Source of the DNA: Lomentospora prolificans
Lineage: Eukaryota; Ascomycota; Sordariomycetes; Microascales; Microascaceae
Length of the DNA: 64,000 bases
Assembly: GCA_029532625.1 (NCBI GenBank)
Contig: JARFXM010000003.1
Location: 3,286,001 to 3,350,000 of the forward strand
Direction of reading: 5' to 3'
The translations under genes were made by a program, and so were the position numbers. A model generated the notes under the pieces. The model ran no database searches. It was given only the letters and a program-made list of their open reading frames with translations, and was not told the DNA's origin. Below, in pieces: positions 33,201 to 44,269 of the stretch. Position 1 is the first letter of the stretch, and each line of letters opens with the position of its first letter.

Positions 33201-36200
33201 AGGCTAACCAGGGGGACCCAGCCCTTACCCTGGGCCCATACGGGATTATCATTGGCTATATGTGACACGTACATAGCCGCTGTGCATTGGCTCGTATGCG
33301 AGTGCTTGAGCCAACTGCGCGAACCCCTGTCCAAACTCTCCCGGGGATGTATCAGTCCTCTTTTTTGTTCTGTGTTACTACCTGCGAAGTACGTTCTGGG
33401 TTGGCGAAAACTGAAAATCGGGCTGAATTGAATAAGTCAGGGATGTCTAATACTGGGCGATCAGAAACGCGGCCTGGCTTTGACATGAAGTGGTATGTGA
33501 GTCTCAACGAGCATTAGAAAAAAACCCCCCAAAGAAGACAAATGACGAAAAAGCGGAGTTGCTATCTCTGGAGCGACGCCAAAAGTGGCGCTGTGGTGTC
33601 TTTCGCGACAGTGAGCTAGTAAAGCATCTTTTGGCATAGCAAGAATCCATGGATTGGAACCTCGACCAGATCGGGCCAAGCTGTCAGTGGGGCTCACCCG
33701 GAAGAGAACCGCCAAGCTGTCCGTTGAGCCGACAATGTAGATATAGAAACTCTTATAGCCTACTGTGAGGGCGGGCTAGCCACTCGTCGCACGCCGACGC
33801 TGGCCTGTACACTCTGAGCCCCTTGTCCTAATCATGAACTCCAGTAGCTGGTTGCGTGGAATGAAAGGTATGCGGAGCTCCATCGAGGAACCGATCCATG
33901 TCGTTTGTCCCATTTTCCGCCCGCAAGCCTCGTCTTAATCGGTTGCGAAAGGGAAAAAGGCTGGTTTGATTTCCCTGGAACCTCAGCCAGCTGTTTCCCG
34001 TTTTTACCACCCGCTGGCCCAGTTGCCCCGTATTCCTGGGAAAGACGAGGAATAAAGCACCCACGTTCTCACGTCCTGAGACGTCCATAAAGGTGGTGCT
34101 AGGGCTGATAATCGGAAGATCCCGTTATCAATGCCTCGGTCATAGCTTTAACGGTGCCGATCTCCTAGGACCAGGAAGAGAAGCAATATGATCATCCAAC
34201 TCCGCATCCACCATACCTGCCATGTTAACCGAGATGTACCCTGGATCATAAAGGAAGTCTTATTGTGTGACACCACCATCCCGTTTCGGCCATAACAGCG
34301 AGGCATTGACAACACGAGAAGTCGAATATGCTGCTTTCTTTCAGCTTGGAAGAGCGAAAGGTAGAAAGAAAAAAAAAAAAAAAAGAAAGGAGCGCATCAA
34401 CAGACCTTGCCTATATAAAACCTTAAAGCGCTCCATTTAATGTTTATGCATTGGGCGGAACGCCTAGTAACCATGCACGACCGGCATGGCATGTGTGATG
34501 CTTGGGGAAGAAATGGAATGGAATGGTTGGTGCATCGGCACCGGGTTGATAGGTTCCTCGTCAAGAACGAGGACCAGGTGCCGCTTCTGACCTTGTCGAG
34601 TACATCCGATGATCGATTCAACGGGAGCTGCGCTGCGACCTTGAAAATAGCAGTGCATCCACCTATGGCCGGGGACGTACGGATACAATTGAGGGGCTCC
34701 TCATGGACGAATGATGAACGGTGTCCACAATATTGAGGAAGAAAGTATTTCCTCACCAAGCGCGATAGTAGCGTAGACGGGAGGACGGAAGGAAACAGAT
34801 CACTGGGCAATTTAGGAGAGCGGTCCTCCTTTCGTCCAGGGCGCCTGAGCAGGGGAGTCCTTGGAGGTGTAGCGGAAAGGCAAAAACTTGTCCATCAAGT
34901 GCATCCTTCGTAGGTGCGGAGCCATGCGCGATTACCACCATAAACAATTCCTCCTCTCCAGACGAAAGGCCGGAACATGAGCATTGACTTGCGACCAATC
35001 ATAATACGCACGCCTTGCCGATCGAAAGTGGGATTCGGCCGGCAACTAGGCGATATTGGAAAAAGACAAGAGGCCAGCAATGAAATCTGATATCAAACTC
35101 AACAACAAGGGGCTAAGCGCGCAAGAGCATGTTGCCTATCCCATAACTCGAGTATCACGGATTCAAACCCATGCGGGTTGAGAAGTTTGACCACCTCATT
35201 CCTCGTTGCAGACAATCACTCCAAGTTGAGTGGTGGAAAGCTTGGAGATGCAGCTGCCGTTCTCGTTCACCGTCTGCACAATAACGGGAGCGGGACGCAT
35301 GTGTAGGTCGGGAATGGTACCGCCGTCCATCACACCCTTGCGATCGCCAGGCTGAGACATACCCTTGTGTGCGGGAAGTTAAGAGTGCAGAGAGTCCACT
35401 AGCATGCACGCACCAACCAGCTTAGATGGTTGAGCCGAGGGAATGGACAATCAATCCCCTTGTGGTGGACAACCACACAGGGTTTTTCCCTTCTCCACGA
35501 ACAAAACGTGCTAATAATACTTCCTCTATCTGGCAGATGTTCTGATTGGGGGGGATGGCCCACATTTGGAGCTTGAGTAATAGTACACACTGTGTAGTTG
35601 AGAATGAACCATCTCTCTTTCCTTGGTAAGGACAGTGTTGTATTACCAGAAGGTGGTTTTGGCGAAATTTTTGGCTTACAAAGAAAAAAAGACAATTTTT
35701 GGCGCTCCACACCCCCCTTCTTTGTCCGGATCGTACATTTGGTTTTATAGTCGTGTTATTCTTAGCTAGCCTTCTCTGCTCCCGGATCGGCGGCTAATCC
35801 ACCACTCCACGGTGGCCACGAAACAATGGAGGGTCAGATTCTGGGCACTGGCCACGCTGTCAACCAACGCCATTGGGAGCCATTTCTGGCCTAGAGTCAG
35901 TGACAATACTTCGGGTGAAGAGTTGGGAAACAGCCATTTTTTTTTGTCTATTATCCTCCTATCCCATTTCTGAAGCTATTAGGATGCTGCTTCCTCGATT
36001 ATGTGACTTTGAACCTTCACCCTCTTCGTATGACCAGGCTGAGTTCCACGGCGTGCTCCCAAAACTTACATCGAAGTGGAAGCCCATTTCTGGTGAGATT
36101 CAGGAATTCGAAAATTCTCGCCTATATCCCTGCTCCTAGTATCTTGTCTTCAATGTTGTTTGATAATACTTCTGTTCCTCCTCTTGCAATCGTTGCAGCT

Positions 36201-39200
36201 TGTCGAGAACGGTGACCCGCCATCTGGCGGTCAACCGCTGGCCCTGTCTGGAGTCCTGGCGTGGCAAGGGTGCAAACTCCGGTACTCTTTGTGGTACACT
36301 TTCGAGCTGGAGGGGGTTGGAGTTCAGGTACTCCGAGGACCCCTGTCAAATCCTTGTCAAAGGCGACGCCTTGTCCTGATACAACTTGCCTGACCCATGT
36401 CACAGTGTTATAATGGAAGTATTCACTGTCCTTTTCCCTCTTCAGTCACTCTATGCGATAATTTTGAGGAAATACTTTTTGGGCGAGGACGGAAACGAAT
36501 GTTTCCGGAGGGGTAAACAAAAAGGGGGGTGAAAGGCATGTTAGCGTGAGGAGAAGAACAGCCCGAAAAAGCCTCATCGATCGAGCATCGGCGGACCGAT
36601 GAATGCGCTGGATCTTCCTTACGAGTCGGGGACTACTCCTTGAGGCTGAAACTAGGCTGCGTGAGGTGGTGATAATGTCGACTTTGCTACGGTAAGGGAA
36701 GAGCTGGTAAGGAAATATTTAAAGTTCTGGAGACGGGAAGCAAGAGGAGATTGATCTTGATCTCTAATGTACACTACAGCAGCTTACTGCAATGCACTCC
36801 GAGGTTCCAGATGATAATAGCCTCGCCCTCTTTTGGAGTCCAGCAGACGGCTACGACCACGGAGCAGGTATTAGCCCTAATTTCGGTCGCCCCCATCCAT
36901 CCTGCGTCTGCCGGTGGCGCTATGGGATCCATGCACAGAGGCTAGCTGTCAGAGCGCCCTTCGTACTCTGCGTTGAAGTACCTGCTTGTCAAGCCCTGGT
37001 AATGGCCTGAGCATTGCAGCGGAAAGATTCAATGGATCTCCAGAGCCCTAGAGGGCTCTGATTGTCGGGTAAAAGGGAATCTATTCATACGCCTTGCTAG
37101 ATGTGTAAAGCTTCGACCTTGAGATGGTAAAATGTTTTTGGGATAAGCTTGAAGCACGCGCAAATATTGAAGTGGTGATATGCTTCACCACGCTTCTCTT
37201 TTGACCGAATACTTTGACTAGCCTGAGATTGCTTAGGACCAGAGTCCTCGCCTTGTAGCGTCCTTCGTGGAACTCCACTGTCCGGAGAGATGGTGGCATC
37301 ATGTATTTCCCTGGCTTGTACCAAGGGATGCTGTGGTCATAACTCCAGCACTTGTCCGTGGTGATGGAAAACTGTTCTAAAGTCCGCTATCCCGTCTCTA
37401 ATTTCCAGCGTACAAAATCAATCCGACTTAAGCATGTTTACACACAGCTGCTCCACAAAAAGGGGTGGAGGTGGGAGCCGAAGCACAGCGAGTATAACAC
37501 CCTCATTCAGCGCATGCCCTCACCCCAACGATGTATAACCATACATACACATACATATGCGCGCTGCATCCCGGCTCGCACATCCTCGCCCCCGCCCAAG
37601 AAAAAAAAGTTCTCTCTTCTTTGCGTGTGCGCCTGCTCACGGCCACCCCACCGGCTACGGTGCCACGACTTGGATACCACCCTCTCGCCTGCAACAAGCG
37701 GCGAGATGCAAGCCCCGCCTTTGGGTCTTGAAAGACTTGGGTGGGTTTCCCTCGTCTCTCTCACTTCTTACCCTCCGCCCCTTCGACGCATTCTTCGCTT
37801 TGCCCTCTTTGGGCATGGTATATCCGCCACTTCTGTTGTGCTTTCCCAGTCTCAGGTTCGAGTACCACGCGGATGACCTTGCGTAAACGGCGGCAGCTTG
37901 AGATAACCCAGGTTGACTGGGCGAAGCCCTGTTGAGACCTGAGCAGGAAAGGCTTGGCCCTCACTCGGTCCTTCGAATACTCTGCGAAGGCGTCGTCGAC
38001 AGCGACTGATAATAAGCGTTGGCGTTATAAGCGAATGATAAAGTATCGCATTCCCACATTTTTATTCCCTTTCCTTTTTGGCCCTCGTTCCTCCAATAGC
38101 CAGGAGCTATGGATTACTGCTCTCATCTGCACGACGGACACGTAGTCAGGCGTCGTTGTACACGACATGAGAAGCGGCATTAGCCCCTAGCCAGGATCTC
38201 GGGTGCCGAGTGGATCGCGGTTAGGGCGCCCCTCCGTGCCCTGCAAAGAGGCGGATGATGAATAAGCTTTTGCACTGGTGCCTCGTCCCTCAACGACGAG
38301 TTATTCGGTGGTATGCCCTCAGGAGCAAGGGCCCCTTCCCAGCTGATTGCCCCAAAGTATATTATCGATTGCTCATCGCCCGTGTCCCCTGTGAAATACG
38401 CTGGTCAAGTATGAATGGTGAGACAGGCTCGCTCGTTGTTGATTGTATCGGGTTGAAATCATTTTCCAAATGATCTCATCCTTGACATTTCGGAAGAGGG
38501 GGTAATCGCACCTCGAAGTCCTGGTAGTGATAACGCCTTTCTCACCCTTCATAACTTGGAGTAGTGGGTGTCACTTCGGACTTGTGCATCGAAGACGCTA
38601 CCGACCTTCAGCTAATAATATAACCGTCATTTAGAACAGTGGCTTAGTGGAGTGCAGAGTTGGAAGCAAGAGCAACAGTAAGATACGGATAGGCCAGATC
38701 TATCTGACCACAGCTTTGTAAAATTTAGCGCCGAGGATTAACCAACAGTGAGGACCATGTCCCTTGATGAGCTATTCCGCGTATTAGTCGAGAACCATAT
38801 TTGATATGAAACGAAAGTTTAGATTTCAACACCTGTGCTCTGAGTGACTCCCTTCAGCGCCTTTTGACGTCAGCAATGAGCTGTTCGGTGCCGCAGGGAT
38901 ATCGAGATACTAAGTTGCTGGTATCCCATTCAGGTCAGAAGAAAGGGCGGCTGGCCAGCTTTCAAAACAATATTTGCCAATTAAAAAAGCAGCTCCTAGC
39001 ATATAGAATCTCCTTTGTTGCCAGCGGCCCCCGCTTGCCCACTTGCGGAAACTTGATGCCCAACCATCGTATACCTGCTTCTGCCTTTTTCTCCATCTTC
39101 TATTTTTTACTTAATCTCCAGCCCTGTGGGCGTTCATCCGGCCGCTGGCAAGGCGTAGTTCACCGAGTCTTTTCCTGTCAGTAGAAGTGAAAATATACAG

Positions 39201-42200
39201 TAGGAAGGTGCCCCGCTCTCTGGAGGGCACCTAACAATATGCAGCAGATCCCTTTGACCTTATTCCAGAGCGCTTCTATACTTTGCATAAAAGAAAAGAA
39301 GATCCATCTATAGTGGGGGCCCTACACGACAGGGAACTGTTAAGAAATAGACGCGCCAGGGCCGCCGGCATACTTGTATATGCCAGAGAGGTGCTGTGGA
39401 AAACATGCATGTCTCCCGCAACATACGAATACTCGTAGTATACCTTGGTACGTCGTGCAGGATACTCTCCTATGCATCCCTGGAGGTAAGGACCAGAACC
39501 CTTGCTTTCCTTTTGCCTCATACTTTTTTGGTGCAGGGCCTACGAAGAGCTTGGCTAGGTATGCTGTAGTTCGTGACAATTCGAAACAAGATGCCTGTGC
39601 ATGTCTCCTTTACAAAGCGGAACAACGGTTAGCAGAGTCACGACAAACGACAAACGTCAAACTAAATTCCCTTTTCCTTGTCCCTTTTACTCCTTTACTA
39701 TAAAGGCTTATGGATGGGATGGGCCCTCATCGGTGTTATGTGATATTCTTGGAGCCTAGCTACATTGAGGATGAGCATCTTGTTCATCTAGATCTGGATC
39801 TCTACTGCTTTATCCTCTTGTAGTGTACTGAAGTGACTTCTATATAGGCTGATATATTAGAGCATACTTGGAAACAGACAGTCCATTATGCTGTGTCTCA
39901 GGGTAATAGATTTTTCAAAAGACAGCTCTCGCTATGACTCTTGAAGAGGAAGTGAGATTAACTTGTGGTGAAAGAGGTTGTTGATTGTGTGGAGAAAAGC
40001 GCCCTCTAGGCATCTGTTCGCTGAACCTACTTATAGTAGTAGTACTTACCTCTTGAGCATGGCGGCTTGGCTTATTTCTGGGATCGTGTTTCCCCTGCCC
40101 ATGTGCAGGACGCGTTTCAACAACGGAAATTTGTGAAATTATTCACAGCGACCTGCCTTGCCTTCCAAACCATATTTCTGGTATAATCCCTGTCATAGGG
40201 GAAAGCTAGCTTCTAAGTTCACAGTGGCCTTGCATTCCGCGGCACCCAGCAAAGGAGTCGTTCGCCTCTGCAAGGGTCTCACGCGACCGACTTTTCATTT
40301 TCCTTCTTTTTTCTTCCGCGGTTTGCTTTTCCCGCCATATCGACCTCGTACCCAGAGTGTCGTAGGGTAGGCAAGCTCTGGGCCCTTCTGGTAAGGAGTT
40401 CTCAATGTCGAGGGGGAGCGGGTGTATTTTAACAGTCGGACAGCTTCTCTATTTTCCATATTAACACTCTATTGGGCAGTTGACGAGATCCAACCGCCAG
40501 ATATTGGGGCTTATTGACAGGGCCACACCTTTTCCCGATAACAGAAATAATTTATTACTTAGCCAGGCGCTGAACTTTGACCCGGAGGACTACGGCGGGA
40601 TCTCTACAATGGCGCGAAAGCTGCTAAACCCTCTTTACAGTTGATCTGATTAACTGACGGGAAGAAAATTGAGTCTATTCTTGTCTCCTGTTCTCAAGAG
40701 AGGCTGACTCGTCGACGACAAGTATCCGTCAAATGAAGCTCAAGACAAGGCCTTGCCCAATCACGCCCGAGGTCCAGACACGAGGAGTGGGCGGGAGGAA
40801 GGGGACTCAGATCTGTCGCCTTGCCAGGACTCGAGTCAGCGCCTCTGACCCCGGCAAGAATTTTGGAATTGTACACCAGGACACGAGGGACTGTGCACTT
40901 CAAGGGTGAATTTAATCTGTGGCTCCTGGAATAGGCTCAAGACATTTGGAGGCGTCGGAGCCTCGCTCTTCAGGACCTTCAGAGAAGACTCGACTGGAAC
41001 TCACAATTGGACAGAAAAGTGCCGGGTGTTGGAAGGCCAAGAGACACTGATGTCTGTTCTCTCATTTTTTACAAGAGGCTGAGAAAGAGCACCAGTACAA
41101 GTGAACCATGTAGAGGAGCCGACGGAGAATCGGCGCCACTCATGCTGGGTTGATTCACGGCTTTGTCATTCCTATGACAGCTTCTTCACGAATGTATCAC
41201 TTTATCCTTCGGAAGCGAAACGAGACATCTCAATGGGAGCAACACGGTGGTGCTATTCCATACCATGGGTCCCGAAGCGCAGCAAGAGGCGGATCGCTAG
41301 TTTCTCCTTAGACAGCTTGATTCACTTCAGAATGTTGAAACCTTGTTCAGATGTGACGAAAAGAACTGTTCTTCGATATCCTGCCACCATTTATGGTGCG
41401 CGCCACTTCACGGCGTCTAGGTGCGATGGGGGTTGGCGCGAGGACTGACCAAACCGATTCCAACCTCCGCAACAAAGGAGCCGGTCATAGAGGGCAAGAA
41501 CACCCGCCAATTGATCTGAAATTCCGTACTAAAACATTTCAATAATATAAATGTTAGGGTCAAATCGAAGAACCAGAGCTGTGGAGAAACTAATTGGGTC
41601 CAGCTTGTACGAGGAGCTGGCTGGCGGGGTCCACAAATGTTCGGCTGGACATATTGTGCGCTCTGCACTTTACCTCCCCCGCCTGCTCGGCATCTCGAGA
41701 CATGCTGGCATTCATACATCCACATCCGCAATGGCGGCCGTCCTGGGGGACTTGAAATCGCGGTGAGGCTGGGTAACTCGTGCTTTCTTTTTCACAACGA
41801 TTCATTCACACCAAAAAGCTATGACTTGCTTGTCGAATCTTTCTGAGACAAGAAATCATCTCGCACTCTGCGCCGCCTGCTGGCAACAACTACAAGAGAG
41901 AGAGGAGGAAGGGCCAAGACCCATCAATCAGGTCGACTTGTGCTGGATCCGTCCAACATGGTCTGTCTTCGCATTTGATTTTGTGACCGATATCAATCAC
42001 ACTGTACGTGGCGCTCGACTATTTGTACTGTACAGTAAGTCGTACGGCCCTACAGTACCACATGAAGTACCTCTTCCCAAGATGCAGGAGGGAGGTCTCT
42101 GCTTTCGATCCATTTGAAGTAAAAATACCTAATAATGTCGGGCCATTTCGACCCTGCGCGAGTACCAAGACATCTGTGGTTGGGTACAGGGATGGAAACA

Positions 42201-42990
42201 GCGCTTTCCCTTGCTTTCCCTCCATCTTATTCGGCCACCGCCCCTGCAAAGTGCTGGACGCCCCCTCCTCCCTGGTACAACTCTGTTCCGCCCACGCCCT
42301 ACCAGATTCGGATGGGCTTTGGGCGGTGCTAATACCACTCCCCACCCCAGCCACCGGTGGAGTACAATATGACAAGACCTGTCCGATTTTACAGGACTAA
42401 ACATCGGTCAATGTCACTCGTTGGCATGCGGAGCGAAAACCCCCCGTTAGGCCAGAGCTCTTTTGCCTCTTGGGCATCGTCCTTGACATGTGTAAGAGAT
42501 TTGGATTGGATGACCGAAACGACTTCTCTTTTCAAAATATTGAATGTCGATACGGGAGGAAAACAAAGACCTGAATATCGTACACTGAGGAATTGGTCGT
42601 GCCTATGGATGGTTCGTGGTCGATGGGAGTGGGATTCGGGGAAGAGCGAAGAATTCCCAGCCTCTTACTCCCCTCATTAAATCTGCAATCAAGGTACAGG
42701 TTGATTGTCGCTCTTTCCCCGGCCCCAAAAGGACCACGGGTTCAGGTCAGCCAGTGACCAGAGTCGCCTCAATCCCGGCCCCCTTGCAAATCCGCCGTCG
42801 CCAGCCCGCCCGTGGCCTGGGAAAGCCTGGGCGTTTACTGAGTTACGGAGCTTTGGACCGTTACTCTTGCGTTTTTTCGCTCTCGCACCTCCCCCTTCTT
42901 CCCCGCCCTCGCGCTCTTTCCTCAGTAGTCTTGGGTCCTTGTCGACAACCGCCAATCCCTCGACCAGCCACTAATCGTCAAGGTACCTGA

Positions 42991-43040
42991 GTAAGTTACT
43001 CGCAACTCCCCTATCTACTACATTGCTCCCTCCCTTTCAG
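42991..43040 (+). other. Possible 50-nt leader intron
   Basis: GTAAGT donor at 42991, CTAC-type branch candidates near 43014-43019, and a pyrimidine-rich TCCCTTTCAG acceptor ending at 43040. The signals and length suit a fungal intron inside the ATG-free leader. It would be spliced only if transcription starts upstream of 42991. Confidence 0.35.
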
Positions 43041-43121
43041 ACTTCGTCGCGCGGGCCGGCCATCTGGACCGTGGGAGGGTTGTTAAGTCCGTCTGCTTGT
43101 CAGTGGCCGCAGAATCTGGTG

Positions 43122-43137
43122 TACGGAGTACTCCGTA
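43122..43137. repeat. 16-bp perfect palindrome TACGGAGTACTCCGTA
   Basis: Perfect inverted repeat inside the predicted stuA promoter/leader. It could be a dimeric zinc-cluster-type factor site (CGG and CCG half-sites facing outward of a central AGTACT) or a short dispersed genomic repeat. The sequence cannot tell these apart. Confidence 0.6.
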
Positions 43138-43649
43138 GAACACAAGTATCTTTCCCGGCCTCCTCTCTCTTCTTTTCCCTCACACCTCCGCAAAAATAAC
43201 AAAACCTTGCCTGGTCCAATCCACCCTTTTTTCTCCTAGTTCCTCTTCTTCTCACCTCACCTCAACCGACCTCCTCAATTTCTCCTCCCACAATCTTCTC
43301 TACAGAGGAGAGGAAGGTAAGACCCGATCAACCCCATTTACCACCTTCGCGCCTTTTCCATTCTGTCCGAGCTTTCATTTTTCCTCCCTCGCTTAATACT
43401 CATAAGCCGGCTGTCCCATTGCTCAACTTCCATTCCTCTTCGACCTGCATCTTATCGCTGACCGTACCTGCATTAGAGTTGGAGCGAGATCGAAGTGACA
43501 AGGCAAAGAAAGAACGGACCAAGTCAAAATCAAGAAGGGAGCAGGATAGATCACGGCCTCGAAAGTGTTGTACGTTCACCAACGGTCTTTCCCATTCGCT
43601 CGCTGCTCTTGAACACCCGCATCAACCCAAACAACGAAGGCTGCATCCT

Positions 43650-43922
43650 GTATGTCCAGACATTTACTGCTTATTCGATTAAGCACACATGATCATACAC
43701 TCGTCTGCGCTGCCCTACCATCTCGCCGCCTCAAACCCAATCCTCCTCACAATCCAAGACAACCTTGTCTTTCTCTCGCACACAACTCCCATTAGATTCT
43801 GCTTCCCCCGCCCCTCACCAACGCATACCCCCATGACTACAAATCCCGCCTGTCCCCTAACACTCGTTCACACTCCATGTCAACCTAGTTCGACTTGATC
43901 TTTCTCTAACGTCCTACTCTAG
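43650..43922 (+). other. Predicted 5' UTR intron of stuA
   Basis: The donor GTATGT at 43650 is a consensus fungal donor. A CTAAC branch point at 43906-43910 lies 12 nt before the acceptor TACTCTAG (ending 43922). The four ATG triplets of this part of the leader (43652, 43689, 43833, 43877) all fall inside it, so removing the intron makes the AUG at 44270 the first one. An alternative donor, GTAAGA at 43317, would give a 606-nt intron with the same acceptor. Confidence 0.6.
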
Positions 43923-44269
43923 CTTCCCCGGCCCAAGAATCATTTCTCTCACGGATCAAGTGTGGTTGCAAACCTAGGAACGTTTCCTTTATCCTCGTCG
44001 CCTCGCACTATCAAACGGATCCACCCCTGAAGGACCGCCGTCGCCCCCAATTAATCGTCCGACCTTCAATTTGCCTTGGAGCGTGATTGATTATTGGATT
44101 GAACTTGGATAATACCAAGTTCGCGAACAGTTGAATTGGCTTTCGAGCTGTCTTCGAAAGACCGGTAAACACCGAAAAGCTGGATCTACCCTCGATATCC
44201 GAAGTGCAGACCCGGGGTTTGCCTGACGGGCAGTACTATTCTTCGCAAATTGGCGCGAGATCGGTGTAT

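Larger units (their letters stand above)
20961..42625. other. 21.7-kb region without recognisable genes (upstream of stuA)
   Basis: No frame in this stretch has family resemblance, plausible codon use or spliceable neighbours. The longest frames (for example 21544-22152, 22802-23350 and 26716-27270 on the minus strand) are low-complexity or composition artefacts. Base composition looks mixed, with more AT-rich parts near 38.5-40.6 kb. Contents seen: homopolymer runs, a G-tract cluster near 26.84 kb, a 10-bp tandem repeat at 27.58 kb, a scatter of CTGGCTGG words and short AAGTACGAAGTAC-type elements. It could be regulatory DNA of stuA, noncoding transcripts or decayed repeats; the sequence alone does not decide. 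Confidence 0.6.
42626..43649 (+). promoter_or_regulatory. ATG-free region: predicted promoter and long 5' leader of stuA
   Basis: More than 1 kb of plus-strand sequence contains no ATG in any frame; the last upstream one is at 42623. The region is rich in C and T, especially 42880-42925 and 43141-43316, as in fungal transcription-start regions. It includes a CCAAT-type core (TCCAAT) near 43215. It ends at a perfect GTATGT donor. The absence of ATG over this length suggests selection against upstream AUGs in a transcribed leader. The exact transcription start cannot be read. Confidence 0.5.

Noticed and set aside
35150..35240. tRNA-like B box (GGTTTGAATCC) on the minus strand
   Set aside because: No matching A box at a suitable distance and no acceptor-stem pairing could be found.
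38500..40600. Somewhat AT-rich stretch as a RIP-inactivated transposon
   Set aside because: No terminal repeats or decayed reverse-transcriptase/transposase motifs were visible, and RIP indices cannot be calculated reliably by eye.
43317..43922. Single 606-nt stuA leader intron starting at GTAAGA (43317)
   Set aside because: Possible, but 43317-43649 is ATG-free like exon leader, and the GTATGT at 43650 is the better donor that still removes every upstream ATG; kept only as an alternative.
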